Assembly: GCF_910592395.1 (NCBI RefSeq)
Contig: NC_088325.1
Span: 6,785,501 to 6,849,500 of the forward strand
DNA length: 64,000 bases
Direction: 5' to 3'
Origin: Lineus longissimus
Lineage: Eukaryota > Nemertea > Pilidiophora > Heteronemertea > Lineidae
Shown: in pieces, positions 25,376 through 38,948 of the stretch
Position numbering within the stretch: the stretch's first letter is position 1
Layout of the letters: every line of letters starts with the position of its first letter
The notes under the pieces: generated by a model
Database searches by the model: none
The model's input: the letters and a program-made list of their open reading frames with translations, nothing else
Told to the model about the DNA's origin: nothing
Program-made: the position numbers and the translations under genes

Positions 25376-28266
25376 GCGTTCGCGGGGCAAACCTCGGAGG
25401 CTTCCCCGCAGTGTTTTCTTATGCAAATTAGTTATGTAACTGAAAAAAATCAAAATCAGTGTCACGATTTAAGTTTGTGCAACCTTGCATCTATCCGTTG
25501 TTCACACCTTGGTGGACACTTTCTTACAGATCATTGAATATTATTTTTTTAAGAAATACATTGCTAATTCTACTTATTGTCTCTGTTTATAATAATATTC
25601 ACAAATATCGAAATTACCTTCAAATTTATCTCTGTTCCATTTCGAAATTATGTTTCTTTTTAAAATTTCACAACATATTATTATCAAACTTCTCTGTGGA
25701 CAGTGACGTGCTTTCTTGTAACCTCAATCTCTACTTCCATTTCGAAATCATCCTCCAAATTTCTTGGTGGACAGTTTTTTAAATCTTTCCCTCATTTCTC
25801 TGTCGACAGTTCTTTCTCTCAAGAATATTTCACTATATTATTCATGAAAACATGTCCACACAACTTCGAAGGCATCTTTGGGGACCAACCCCGTACGCAA
25901 AATGCCAAATTTCCTCCGTCTAAAAGACATATTTTTGAGTGGACTAAAAAGCTCCTTAAAGAGTTTATTCCTCAATCTCGAAGCCAAATTGTTTAGCAAG
26001 GACACGGAAAATGTCCACAAATGTTTAATTTCCTTATTTCAAAGATACATTGCCCAGTGGACCAAAACATGTCCACAAAAATATTTTATTTCTCCATCAC
26101 AGAGCTATTTCTTTGAGGGCAAAAAGCGTTCAAAATGTGAAATTTCTCAGTCTCAAAGACTTAAATTTTTCAGTCATAAAAAAGTTCAATCTCGAAGCCA
26201 TCTTTTTTCGTGCACCAAATATGTTCACAAAATGTTTGACATCAATATTTCCTTGCCAAATTACTCAGTGGACCAAAATTACACCCAAAATTCTAAAAGT
26301 TTTTGCCACTCAAAGCCATAATAGTGGACTAAAAAGCGTCCTTAAATAGCTTATACTTTTCAATTTCGAACACAACATATTTTTTGTGCACGAAAACATG
26401 TCCACAAAATGTTCAATTTCTCTGTCACAAACCCATATTTCTCAGTGGACTAAATAACGTCCTTAGAAACCAAAGAGTATCATCAAAAAAAGTTTTTGTC
26501 CCCATTTTTTGCCATATTTGTCCAAAAGGTATCCACAAAAAGTTAATTTCTCATTCTCATTCTCATGTTTTTCAACGTTGTCCACAGAGAGATATCATAT
26601 GAATCTAGAAACGGAACAAAAAGATGTGATGGCCTTTTGTCCCTTAAGATTTTTGGTTAAAAATTCTATGAGAATATATTTTGTTTAGTTAAATTATCCA
26701 CAGAATATTAAGGAAAAGAATTTCGAAATGGAAGAAAGATATTTTAAGAATGATGTCTTGTCCACTGAGAGTTTTGCTGGTAATTTGATTCAACATTTTT
26801 TCACTTAAACTGTCCTCAGATAAATTTGGCAAAAGATAATGAGGAATGTATTTTGATTATTGAAAACATATTGTTCCGCAGATATATCACGAGAAGTATT
26901 TCGACTGTACGAGGAAGATTTGAAGATATGTCAACAGAGAGTTGTGTTAGTAAAATACGATTTAATAGTTTCAATAAAATCTAACAGTCCACAGAGAAAT
27001 TTGTGAAAGAATATTCAGAAATGAAAAGTGAGTGATTTGATGAGAAAAGTTTGTCCACAGATAATTTTTTTCATAATTTAGTTTGATATATCATTGAAAT
27101 TACAATGTCTACAGTTAAATTTGAAAGAAAGATTTCGAAATGGAAGAGGGATATGATTTTGATTCTTGAAAGAATGAAAGAACTTGTTCACAAATAAATT
27201 TGGGAAAGGAATTCTAAATGAAAGAGAGATTTGATGAGGGATGACTTGTTTACTTATAATTTGTTCATATGTTAGTTGCATACCTGACAATTTATTTGTT
27301 ACACAGAAAAATTTGGAAAAGAAATGCAAAAAGAAATAGCAGAGAGAGATTTGATGAGGGATGTCTTATCTACTTCGAATCTTGTTGATAATACAGTTTG
27401 ATATAATATACTGTCAACAAATAAATTCGGAAAAAGATTTCGAAATGGAAGAGATATTTGGAAACAGTATTTCTTTAGTATTTTTGAAATTTATTGTCCA
27501 CAGATAAATTTTGAAAAAGAATGCGCGTAAGGAAAGAGAGAGAGATCTGATGAGAGATGTCTTGTCCACTGATAATTTTGTTGATGATAAAGTTTGATAT
27601 ATCATTGGACTTATTCTGCCAACAGATAAATTTTAAACAAGATTTCGAAATGGAGGAGGGAGATTCAGATTGATTAAATGTTTTTAAAAAATCTAGAGAG
27701 GTTATTGTCCACACAGAAATTTGGAAAAAGAATGCGTGTAAGAGATTTGATGAGAGATGTCTTTTCCACTGAGAATTTTGCTTAAAATATGGTTTGATAT
27801 ATTATTGAACTTATAATGTCCACAGAGAATTTTGGGAAAAGGTTTCGACATGAGAGTGATTACGATTTGATTACAACATATCGGAACTCATTATTGTGCA
27901 AATTAGTTACATAACTGAAAAAAAAAACCACATGACAACTTCAACATATCACCTGTTATTCCTGAAAGTTTTAGTGCTCTCTGCCAAGCGGTTACGGAGA
28001 AGTTGTCAAAATTAGGCTAAAATTAGCCATAAAACATTTGATTTCATGCAAATTACATAATCAATGATAAAAAGGACAGTGCCATTTTCGTTCATATCCC
28101 CCCCCCCCCCCCCCCCCAACTGATACGTTTGTCAAATTTCATTGAAAAGCTCATAACCGTTTGGGCCCAAGAAGTGATGATACGAATAATAATAAGAAGA
28201 AGAAGAAATATTTTTTGGTTGAGTAAAATCAACAGTCTTCCCCAGCTTGTTGCCTGGGGAAGACTG
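25376..28266. mobile_element. Minisatellite-bearing element in intron 1
   Basis: The outer parts carry TGCAAATTAGTTA-GT/CA-TAACTG on both sides of a central array of diverged tandem repeats (about 25480-27890). The unit is roughly 100-115 bp with GTCCAC and TTTCGAAATGGA motifs. The two halves of the array share motifs in opposite orientation, switching near 26620. A poly-C run (28099-28119), an (AAG)n tract and a terminal hairpin CAGTCTTCCCCAG/CTGGGGAAGACTG (28231-28265) end it. It resembles invertebrate Helitron-related elements with a central minisatellite; the class is inferred. Confidence 0.5.
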
Positions 28267-28515
28267 AATACATTTTTCGAAAACTAAAAAATTAAAACAA
28301 CTATGGGAGATGTCACAGGTTGGAAGGAAATTTCAAGAAACCAAAATCGCTTGAGCGCTGCGAAGTCACTCAAAACATCTGCTTCGTTTCATCAATTTTT
28401 CGTTCGAATAATGATCTATTACCATTGAATTGTTCTACCTCGTCAACGCATTAATGCAATGTTACTTCATATTTTGTTTCGTTGACAAAAGATCGTGTTG
28501 CTTTTCTAATTTCAG

Positions 28516-28839
28516 GTTTTCTTGAGTTAACGGTAACCAATACCATCAGCAATTTACGTCCACGCCTCGGCGAAACAATAACGCTGAATTGTAACATTGT
28601 GGATGGAAACTCTAATAGTGTTATATGGTACAAGGGCAGCGATTTCAACGCAAAGGAGATATATATGTCGCACAATTGTTTAGTGGTTGAAGAAGAGTAT
28701 CAAGCAAGACTAACAAACGTCAATTGTGATACGAATGAATATAATTTTCAATTAAGTAATGTTGAAATTTCGGACAGCGGGAATTGGAGGTGTGAGGCTA
28801 ATGGAGAGGAGGCCACAGTCTTGAAATTGAATGTTTTAG
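28516..28839 (+). CDS. Ig-superfamily gene, Ig exon A1
   Basis: A 324-bp phase-1 exon bounded by TTTCAG and GTAAGT. It encodes one Ig domain with the first Cys in LNCNIV, a VIWYKG tryptophan strand and DSGNWRCEA around the second Cys. Two extra cysteines (HNCLVV, VNCDT) could form a second disulfide. It is closely similar to exon A2 at 36389. Confidence 0.85.
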
Positions 28840-29953
28840 GTAAGTTTGAAAAATATATAAATCGATGCAGAATACATAATTTTCTCCCAGGAAAAATGAA
28901 CCGATGGAACGATAACGAGACGTACGTAACAAAAGACCACAACCAGGCTGAGATTAATATTGAGGTAATATTAATAAGGCTAGGGTTGACCTAAGACACA
29001 TCTAGTGTGCGCTGCAAACAAAAATATCTATAACAAATTACTCACAAAAGGGTATCTATTTTTTTCAATGTATGTTTTAGTTCCAACCATTATCTTCCCG
29101 AGACCGATTAGAATAGAATTAATTAGCTTTTAATTAGAGATCATAATTTGATCTTTGAACAATCCTAGAGACTTTACGACACGACACATCTGTTTCAGTT
29201 TTGGACTCCATCACACATCGAGGCATGGTGCGTGCAGGCGCTAACAATCCGGGTTTTTTTCTAAAAATACATTCCATTTAATTGGTATCAGCAAATAAAT
29301 GCCCTAAAAGGTCTCGGTTTACAATTTTCTGAATATTGCCTATTGCCTATTTCCGTCCAAATATTTCAAAAAAGCGATCGTTGGGATCTGGAATGCACAT
29401 TTGGCTATATTTTACAAAAATAATTTTTCGAAAGCAACCGTCCATAAAAGAGAAGACTTGTAACAAAAATCGGAAATTATCGCGTGTCGACCGCCAGTTA
29501 CAACTTTGTTATTGTAATTCGAGTCATACCCGCCACTACGTATAGCTGTTCGGATATTCTGTGGTCACTTGCGCGCGTTAACTTGTGGTCAATTGCAAAC
29601 CCAATGAGAAAATCACTCTTTGACCGACCATGAAAGCCGAAAACGGCATTGAAATATATTTTTGAAAAGACGAAGGGAATTAAATCTGCATGTAAATTAT
29701 GTGAAGTAAACATTAGTTCAAAGGACCGCCGCTTGTCAAAAGTGCTTGCTGTAGGTGAACCCCAACCTTTAGAAAAGGCCACAAACCAGGTTTAATGTCT
29801 CCGGTATATCAAAAAAGGTCAATGCTTACACTGCAAGCATCACCCTCAAAATAGCAATTAGTAATTCTGGCCGGTTAGTTTCAAGAACATTTTCAAGAAT
29901 AAATACCTTAATTCGAAGATGCATGCACTTGATTGTAAACGAGGGCACAATGG
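28840..29953. other. Intron, no recognised gene
   Basis: No coding signal. 29830-29970 resembles 63212-63355 just before the Ig exon at 63437, indicating that intron segments were duplicated with the exons. Confidence 0.4.
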
Positions 29954-30310
29954 CTAGCCTCGATTTTGCTGGAGGTAATATAAGGAGTGGTGTTGCGTTA
30001 CTGGTTCTGCCGTTGGGTTATCCTCACTTTCCATGTCTTGGCTGGTAAAATATTCACGTAGGCGGAGACGGCGAAAGTAGTCCTCCATATCACCGCAAAG
30101 CTGAATTTTCTCCAGTTTGGTGGTAGGACAAAAACTTAGACCACGCGATAGAACATTAGATTCCAAATCGGTGAGTTTATGGCTTGGTAGGTTTAAAACT
30201 TGATTGTCCTTCTCTGATGTATTCCCAAGGAACGATGGGGATATTCGTTTCAATTTCTTGTATTTGCGTGCAAGAGCGGTTTCAATCCTCTGCTTGTAGT
30301 GTTGCTAGAT
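29954..30310 (-). pseudogene. Penelope-like retroelement fragment
   Basis: The minus strand encodes VLNLPSHKLTDLESNVLSRG, then a GLSFCPT motif and a DYFRRLRLREYF helix. This is a pattern I associate with the N-terminal part of Penelope-like reverse transcriptases. The fragment ends soon after, with stops on both sides, and no polymerase core is present. Confidence 0.5.
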
Positions 30311-33300
30311 AGCATTATGAAATGGTAGGTTATAAAGCTTGGAAACAGAGAAACCTAGGAACCAGTGATGAACCTTGGAATAGTCAGTACTAAAACGTGG
30401 AATCACTGTGCAAGTACCGCGTGAAATCGGGTGCGTTCCTTCCACGATTTATACCCTCCCAACTGCCGATCTCGTACCAGCTGACTTTATTGATGGGTGG
30501 CACTACACAGTGCGGAGGACGGTGTCAAGGGCAGCGTCAAATTGGCCCCGGGCAACCGACACGAGGTAGTCTTTCAGTTCCTGTTGAGGGCTAATCATAC
30601 ATCACAGGCACCATAATCTATACATTTCTGGGTTCGTATGAATCCAGAGAAGAAGTCCACGGCATTTTCATTGCATGTAATTCATAAGTGCACCGATAGG
30701 TGGCGCCACTTTGACACCACTTGGATCCTGAAAATGTTAAATAATTGACCAAGAAATGGCAGGATATGTGCGATCTTCAAACGGGCATCAATGGGTTCAA
30801 AATGAATGATTTGGGATTTACATTACCACCGACATATGGCCAAATGAATCTAGTTTCTTTATTTGATGTGAAAACATGGGGTCATCTCGGCTATTTTTAC
30901 GCTATATGGCCTAGAATTTAGACGAGCATAATTGATACACGCACAACTACGCCCAACCTCGCGTGGCAGATGGAAGGTACGTTATATATTGAGGTTAAAC
31001 TGGGGATTGAAACCCGCCTCAAATTGCACAGGTGCTAGGGTCATAAAATCGCCATATTTGAAATACGATTGACCCATTCAGGAGCATGAAACGACCTGCG
31101 TCTTACGAACTACTTTTCTCGGGGTGGGGGACAAAACAGACCCCGTCCCCACTGTGTAGTGCCACCATAGGTCTTACTAGCCGTCGCGGAGGCCAAGCCT
31201 ACCTGCCTCCAAAAATGACGCGACGTCATTTCATGCATACCCCTGTTCTAGCGGCTGTAGACTTGGCAGTACCTTACTCTCACACAAACCTATACAATTC
31301 TGAATAGCTTGTCTCATTGTAGAATACATCTGGCCAAGTTTAAACATCGTCTAGACATACAGTCATGCATATACAGATGCAGCACAATGCATGAGACACC
31401 TTGTATGTTAACGCAAATTTGTAAAATTTCACCTCTATGCCTTATAACTTCAAGATTAACAAGGATGGCGAAAAAACATTTTCATACACATCTACTCATC
31501 ACCTTGAGAAAGCCAACTGACGACTATTTCAATCTTTTATATAAAAATAGGCTGTCATTGCAGCTTTTGTTTGAGTTTTTTGCCCTCGAAATTTTACCTT
31601 GAGAACATGTGCATTGTCACAGGAACCAGTCGATTGAGCTATAAATAGTATGCGAGGCCTGCTCACCGCGTAAGTGCACAGAGGAAACTGGTATTTTCCT
31701 CAAATAATCGTCAGAGCTACCCCTTCACAAAAAACATCGGACATTGACATTTGAACAAGTAGCAATTGGGATAGAGTAGGCCCATCTGTATCCATGGTAA
31801 TCACTCGAGATTGAAGAACTAGTTGTTTGCGAGGGTACAATCCCGACCTGCTAACCACTTGCTAGTGAGACCATAGCAATTTGTCAGTAGTTCCAGAATC
31901 AACCTTTTGGTGGATGATGACGTCATCATGGAATGCACTAGAAATGTGTTGTTATCGTTAAAAAATAAACTTATATTCATGACGGGCCACAATTGCAAAT
32001 ATCTAATTATTTCTCTTCAATAAAAGCAAAAGTAAGTTTTTGTGATTGTTTTGTATTCCATATACTAGAATAAAACGTTTTTTATTAGAAGAAACATTTT
32101 GTATATATAATGCTCTGATAAAGCTCGATAGGTAGGACAAAACATGCACACGGGAATCACTAAAAGATGTGTCCGCTTAGAACTGGTGACATCACGAAAA
32201 GATCTCTACATCCCTCGATGTGTACATGAAGATGTACGAAATCGCTCACGGTGAAGAAATTTGTTCACATTTTTCATCTCCAAACCCGGCTAAAAATGTT
32301 TGGGAATAAACCTTCGTCTACGTTTCTTGTCATGTTTAAGATGTACGGATAAGTGCCAGCCGGTACTGCATGATGTAGTCAATCTTCTCTGTATCACCCT
32401 GTATTATCACACCACTCCGTAGTTCAAATAGGCCCCGTGTGGTGGCGTAGTAAGCGGAGCGCTGATTGGTCCATATCATGGGTGTGTGGCTGGCGTGTCG
32501 TCACGTGCATGCCCATATTTGGGAGCTCAGTACTGTACACGCGAGGCGAGGTACGACTTGGTTGTTTTAAAAAATAGATTGTTGAATCGGATATGCCACT
32601 GATTTCTAAACTACCGTCAAATATCCGATCTGATCATTTAAAAATAAGCTCCAAATATTGATTCGTAACCACCTTAGGTTCCAATGGCATTATTTCATGT
32701 TTAATGTATTTTTAGGACTGTTTCCAAGGTTTATCACTGGTTCCAAGGTTTCACTGTTTCCAAGCTTCATCACCTACCTTTTGAAATGACTCTGTGTTGT
32801 TAGCTGAAGTCAATTTCAGAAGGGATTGTTCCTGATTCTGTTTCAGCGACTTCCTCTTGCTGTAGAGGACATGAATAAGATGTTTCCTTAATCTATCAGA
32901 GGTCGGATGCAAAGATCGTTTGAAAATCGTGTGTTGTGAGCAGTTATCTTGATCTTAAGTTTTTAGTTCACCTTTATTTGGTTCACCTTGTTTTTTAGTT
33001 CAGCTCTCATGCTTGTTGTTTTTAATATATTGCGTCATTTCCTCTGTGCACCCTACAGGTGTTTAGTCTTTAATTACCTTATTTCCTACTCTTTAATTAC
33101 CTCATTTCCCACCTTTTTTGCCCCTGTCTACGTTTAAACCTTATTAACCCTGATCGCTTTGTTTTTCTGTGGTTTTCAATCTAGTGTATAAACAACTTTT
33201 GTGTTTACTCTACAATGTGCATTGCATGTATTAACTTGGATATTTCACTTTTTTGCTCATACTTGATTAAGGCACAGTACGTGTCAAAAGCTAGTACCGG

Positions 33301-34622
33301 TGTAAAAGTAATACAGGTCCTACCTAGCTGGAGTCGGCCGGACTCTAACTCCTAGGAATCAAAGTCCTACGGTCCTGGACGACTAGAAGCTGGAGTCCTA
33401 GGACTTAGATTACTAGCAACCAATGTCCTAGGACCGTGACTCTTTAGGAATGTAGGTCCAAAATCTAGTAATCAGCGTCCCAGGCGGACTTTCTTTCCAA
33501 GGAATCTAACTCCGCCAGACCTTCTTTCCTAGGAATCTAAGACTGCGCGACGGATTGACCGCTTCCTCGAGATACTGCAACGAGCCGGATAGGCCTGGTC
33601 GTAAAAATGCAGGAATGAAGGCCAATACGAGTTTCCAAGTGCGTTTTATTGGTCTAGAAAGCAGGCTAGACTGATGAATATAGTTTAAATGTGATCGACC
33701 CATTCCTTAATTGATGAATCAGTCGAATGATTGTAATCGATTATGCAAGAGGTGACAAGGAAAAAAAGAAAGAGTAGACCGAGGATGACTCAAAACCTAG
33801 GGTTCTTGCTTAGTAGGCAGGGACCATGACCACTAGACTACGAGTGATTGGCTGGCCGACACCCCAAAACCTTAGATATTAGAACGCATGTTCTATTATA
33901 TGCCATAGTACATTCTATTGTGTATGCAATTTAAATGGGTACGGACATTGGTTACGGGGGATATTAATTTTTGTCACTGCTGTAAAAGAAATCTAAGTCC
34001 CCCAGTAATCAGATTCCTACCTACTACATGTATATCGGAATCGTTGACCAGGAACGGTAGGGCCCCATTCCTTAGGCAAAAAGGTGCGTAGAACCTCGGT
34101 TCCGGGCGGACTTGTATTTCTTTTACACCGGGTCCTCGGACCAAATTATTCAGTCTATCATGAAAACGGTGTTACTTTCAATCGTTTCGTTATGGTATGT
34201 ATTAGACTCGCATAAAGTGCATCCCCGCATTCAATGATTATGTCTTCCAATGCCCAAGTTCCAGGTCTCTTGGTGATGTAAATTATGGATTTCATTTATA
34301 ACCACAAAAACTGTTAGACCAGTCGAGTCGGTGCCAGGTTTATTTTAAGAGATGAAAAGTCGTCTGAACCATCAATGTGAGTCATCGTTTGATTTTGCGA
34401 AAATAAACTCATCCAAAAAAATAAGACCAGAGTGAGTTCTTCTTGTAGGCCAACTTTTTTCGAAATGACCGGAGGCTGTTTTCTTATAGTGGCTGCGGTA
34501 TAAAGGCCGGCCACTTTCTCCATTTATTGGGTTCTGCATGTAAGAACGATAAAGATATAGGCTTACACGTTTCTTACTATGCCGCCCAGTTGCTGACTTC
34601 TCTCTCCTTTTCCTGATTTCAG
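30311..34622. other. Large intron with repeats
   Basis: No convincing coding sequence. Contains the AGTCC/GGACT palindrome tract at about 33300-33560. The end (about 34180-34622) is a duplicate of the DNA preceding exon B2. Confidence 0.4.
33300..33560. repeat. Degenerate AGTCC/GGACT palindromic repeat tract
   Basis: Many spaced copies of AGTCCTAGGACT-like half palindromes (GGAGTCCTAGGACTTAG, AATGTCCTAGGACC, AGGAATCTAACTCC). Similar in style to the tracts at 58473-58660, 61310-61510 and 62150-62322. Confidence 0.5.
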
Positions 34623-34895
34623 TTCCACCCCTGACCCCGGCCGTCAAAAATCCATCACCGATCAAAGTTGGAGACACTGCAAAATTTACCTGCAATGCCG
34701 AAAATGAAAACGTCACGAAACCAGTCACGTACACGTGGACTATAAATGGCACCACTGTATCACAATCTGGGACTAAAGAACCTGGTGCTCTGCTTTTTTC
34801 ACCCGTCAAGAAGGCTGATGCGGGAAAATATGTCTGTGTTGCGAAAAATGATGCTGGCTCTAAGGCAAGCACTGTACAGGATTTCGTTGTATACT
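34623..34895 (+). CDS. Ig-superfamily gene, Ig exon B1
   Basis: A 273-bp phase-1 exon (acceptor TTTCAG, donor GTGAGT) encoding an I-set-like Ig domain. The first Cys is in KFTCNAEN, the Trp strand is YTWTINGT, and ADAGKYVCVAKND surrounds the second Cys. Near duplicate of B2 (38949-39218), together with the flanking intron sequence. Confidence 0.87.
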
Positions 34896-35089
34896 GTGAG
34901 TATGATTCATTGTGCGTTTCTGTTTTTGTTTAAGCAAACCCATAATCAAGAGATTTGTGTAGCACTTGATACAGTTGTTCAAAGCGCTTTACATTATAAC
35001 GCCCAGTTATCGGCCCGTACATTCATGATTTAAGCTCTTATCTACTCTCTGGGAGTTTGACTGGTCGATCCGATATGCCGCTATTTACA

Positions 35090-35290
35090 GCGCTCAGGAC
35101 TTGCATTAATATTTCGCCACCTATGCTTGCTAGGTACCAATTTACTTCTGGGTGGTGAGAAGCAGGGTTATATGCCTTCTTAATGACACAAAGACGAAAA
35201 AAGTCGAACCCACGACCTTATAAATATGAGCCTTGCACTCCAACCACCATGTAACTGATCTCTCCTCAACTTGACGGCTTGAACAGAGAG
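35090..35290 (-). repeat. tRNA-derived SINE remnant
   Basis: The minus strand has a tRNA-like B box (GTGGGTTCGAC) and an A-box-like region; homologous to the copy at about 39350-39600. The two sit at equivalent places after exons B1 and B2, so the SINE predates the cassette duplication. Confidence 0.5.
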
Positions 35291-35468
35291 ATTCTCGGCA
35301 AACGATCAACATGGTTTACACAGGAGAAGAAGGAATTCACAGAGGTCCCAACAAAAGACTGAAAAGTAGGAAATCTAACAGTATTCATCAGTTTACAAAA
35401 TCTTCCCCGTATGCATCGCACTGTGCATTATGCATAATGGCCACTGAAAACTTCCTTTTCACCCACAG

Positions 35469-35771
35469 ACTCTCCTAGAATAGACCCAGAGGCCAAAATG
35501 AAGTATGACGTGGAAGGAGAGATAGGCAAGGAGGCATCATTCGAACTTTTCATAATCGCCAAACCGACTCCGGCAACAACTGGTTACATTTGGTCCAAAG
35601 CTGACATTAAACTTTCAAACTCATCGTCCAAATATGAAATCACATCCGGGTCGACGTCGAGCAAGTTGTCAATCAAAAACGTCACATCCTCCGATTATGA
35701 TAACTATACGTGTTCTGTGCAAACGAGCGGATTTCAAGCGATGGTTTTCAAATTTAAGCTCCTCAAACCAG
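35469..35771 (+). CDS. Ig-superfamily gene, Ig exon C1
   Basis: A 303-bp phase-1 exon (acceptor CCACAG, donor GTAAGT). It encodes an Ig-like domain with TTGYIWSKA and SDYDNYTCSV strands. The first cysteine position is replaced (ASFELFI), so the classical disulfide is probably absent. Confidence 0.75.
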
Positions 35772-36388
35772 GTAAGTTGTATCATCTGTTGTTAGTGTTT
35801 CCCCGAAGAGGGGTGTACTTCAATAGCCACCTTAAGAGTCAATTCTGAAAGGTCTTGGTCACAGAATATTAGTATGTTTAATGGAAAACACGTTGAAACT
35901 TTTTTTGGCCGCACGGGTCATTGCATCACAACAAAAGACAGCTTTGGTAGGTGTGGGGTTCAAGAGGAATCTCGTAGTGTGGAGCCACGTGTATCGAATA
36001 GTGAAAGAGAAAGAGTTGAGGCCAATCTGCTCGATCTGTTTTAAAACTTTATTTAAACTGAACTAAAACATGAAACATAAAACCATCATAATTATGATGT
36101 GTAAGTAAGGTCGAAAATCAATAGTAGGCTGGAGAAAACCTAGTTATAATAATGAGAAGAATAAGTATTATTTTTTAGGGTGGAAGTCAATTTCAATAAA
36201 ACCAAAATCGCTGGAGCGCTGCGAAGTCACTAAAGAAAAAACAATGAAACAAAAAAACTGATGAAACGAAGCAGATGTTTATCTGCTCCGTTCCATCAAT
36301 TTTTCGTTCAAATGAATAATCCTTATCGCTTAATTGTGCCACCTTGTGAACGCTACATTGACAAAATATCGTGCTGCTTTAATTTCAG

Positions 36389-36712
36389 GTACTCTTCAGT
36401 TAACGGTCACCAATACCATCAGCAATTTACGTCCACGTCTCGGAGAAACGATAAAGCTGAATTGTAACATTGTGCATGGAAACGCTAGCGGTGTTGCATG
36501 GTACAAGGACAAACACGTCGCCGAAAAAGCGATTTATTTGTCGTACAATTGCTTAGTGGTTGCAGAAGAGTATAAATCAAGACTGACAAACGTCAAGTGT
36601 GATTCGAATGATTATAATTTTCAATTAAGTAATATCGGCATTTCGGACAGCGGGGATTGGAGGTGTGTGGCTGATGAAGAGGAGGCCACTACTTTGAGAT
36701 TGGATGTTTTAG
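36389..36712 (+). CDS. Ig-superfamily gene, Ig exon A2
   Basis: A 324-bp phase-1 exon, the same length as A1 and about 80% similar at protein level: LNCNIV, VAWYKD, NCLVV and DSGDWRCVA. Substitutions concentrate in loops, while the frame and the splice sites are preserved, so both copies look functional. Confidence 0.85.
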
Positions 36713-37296
36713 GTAAGTTCTAAAAATACATTAATCAATGCAGAATACATAATATTCTCCCACGGACAGTGAAACGACGGTACGATAACGGGACGTACGC
36801 AACGAAAGGCCACAACCAGGTTGATATTTGCATGTTTGTTAATATTGTTTAGTAAAGGCCACAGACCAGGTTTGATGTTTTCGGTATGTCAAAAAGTCAA
36901 TACAGCACTCAAAATCGCTCTTAAAAGGGAGGACAGTGTCATTAACTCGGATTTTGGAGTGTTCAGTATTATTATGCCGAGTAATTTGTAACGTCAAACC
37001 AGGAGTACAACAGTTAAGTGCTGTGCAGACATGTGCGCCTTTGTTGGTATTGTAACTCGCTTTTCTCAACTCCATCAGGGTGTTATTCTTCTAGAGATGA
37101 CATTGTATATATTAAAACTCGCGTAAAGTGCATCCTCGCATTCAATGGTTATGTCTTCCAATACCCAAGTTCCAGGTCTCTTAGTGATGTGAATTATGGA
37201 TTTCAATTATAACCATAAAAACTGTTAGGCCGGTCTAATCGGTGCATGTGTATTTCTAAATATGAAAAGCCGTCTGAACGGTCAATGTGAGTGAAT

Positions 37297-38713
37297 GGGT
37301 GGTGCATACAAAAGAAGTAAATACTACTAGCAGAAGCAAAAAGTAAGAGCATTTAATAGTAGTATATAGTAAAAGTATAAGTAAAAGGTCAATTTCATAT
37401 GCATAATATTTACCTTTTACTTCAAAGCTGATGCTTTTACTTGACTAGTATCTACTTGTTAACAACAGTGAGGTCAGCCGATTCAGAGGCCTGGGCAGAA
37501 GTGATGTAAGCACAGTTATGTGGTAAGCGTGTAATGCGGCTTAACTCCTGTGTTATATCTTTGAAAGTGAAACAATTATGTCGTTGTGCAAAATGAAGCA
37601 TGCAACAATTACACTGGGAACTTTTTTCAGCTGTAACATAACACGTCCTTGCAGGATAGGAAAACGTTTCTTTAACTGTCCAAAACACCATTAAATTATG
37701 GCTCTTTCCTTCTTATGACACTTATTATATGATCTTTGCTCTAATAAATTTACCGGGTCCTTGAAAGGAGTCATAAGCCAGGGGGCAATACGGTATCCAT
37801 TACCCCTTACAACAAAGCATCCGTCACCGATTTGGCCATAAAAAGTCCCAGGTCAGATCTAGAGTATTTTCAGATTCTGCTGTCGTGGATAGATCCTGGC
37901 CAATTGGCTGCGACACTTGTAAACCGCTCTCCGGCATCACATGTTGCTTGTACATTCAAAGTGGCCACGCTTTTTCGACAAATGTACTCATCTCCGTGGT
38001 TTGAGAACCTGCACATGCATACAATCCAGTGCTCCAATGGCACAAGGAAATTGATATTTCGCTTGCCACGAATCCTTAGCAGTCTGAATATCTGCTGCTT
38101 CAGTTGGAAACTGAATCCAAATATCGGCTTCTCTACAATCTGGTCAACAATGGCAGCAAAAGACCTTGATACTGTGCACTGATGTATCTCAATGTCTTTG
38201 CCAACGCCGAGCTGAAAACCTGGATCCCCAACATGACTCAAAAAAACCTCCATTTGCTGCTTGAAGAAAGAGTGCCACCCCTAGTCTCAATTCGTTCTCC
38301 AAGAAAATGTTCGGCCATCCAAATGACGTTTTCTTCATTAAATCGAAATTCCAATCGATACGTTGCACCTGATGTTGGTCTCCGTGCGTTATACTCTCTT
38401 CCTCGGTACAAATATAAATGCAGCCATTTCCTAAAAATACGACTTTCCTGTTTGACTTCAAAGGTTGGTCTGGAGCTACCTTGGAATTTTAAAGTATTTA
38501 CTAGAGGATTGGTAGTAATTACTTCGTTTTATGCATACTGATTGAAGTATCTACTAATTTTGGAGTAAACGCTAGAGGAGTAAATACTTCTTGCTTCTAC
38601 TAGTAGTAAACACTTTTAAGTAAAAGTTTTACTTCATCTTTATGCATACAGATGGCAGTAAATACTAGAAATTACAAGTAAAAAGTATTTACTAGTTTTT
38701 ATGCACACCACCC
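37297..38713. mobile_element. PIF/Harbinger-type DNA transposon in an intron
   Basis: Terminal inverted repeats GGGTGGTGCATA and complement, flanked by AAT at 37294-37296 and 38714-38716. The duplicated cassette supplies an empty site at about 34384-34391, which lacks the insert and keeps one copy of the site with one substitution. Subterminal regions are rich in inverted AGTAAATACT-type repeats. Confidence 0.72.
37870..38461 (-). pseudogene. Harbinger transposase remnant
   Basis: The minus strand encodes a DDE-transposase-like segment: IHQCTVSRSFAAIVDQI, then SVATLNVQATCDAGERF and ANWPGSIHDSRI, typical of Harbinger transposases. The N-terminal part is in another frame (38189-38461), so a frameshift breaks it. 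The catalytic region is incomplete. Confidence 0.68.
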
Positions 38714-38948
38714 AATGTTCGATTTTGCGAAAATAAACACATCCAACAAAATAAGATCAGACTGAGCTCTTCTTTTAGGCCAACTTTTTTCGAAATGACC
38801 GGATGCTGCTTTCTTATAGTAGCTGCGGTATAAAGGCCGGCTACTTTCTCAGTTTATTGGGTTCTGCATGTAACGATAAAGATATAGGCTTACACGTTTC
38901 TTACTATGCCGCCCAGTTGCTGACTTCTCTCTCCTTTCCTAATTTCAG

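Noticed and set aside
31086-31602. Two short open frames in the large Ig-gene intron
   Set aside because: No splice context, no recognised domain, and codon content like the surrounding intron.
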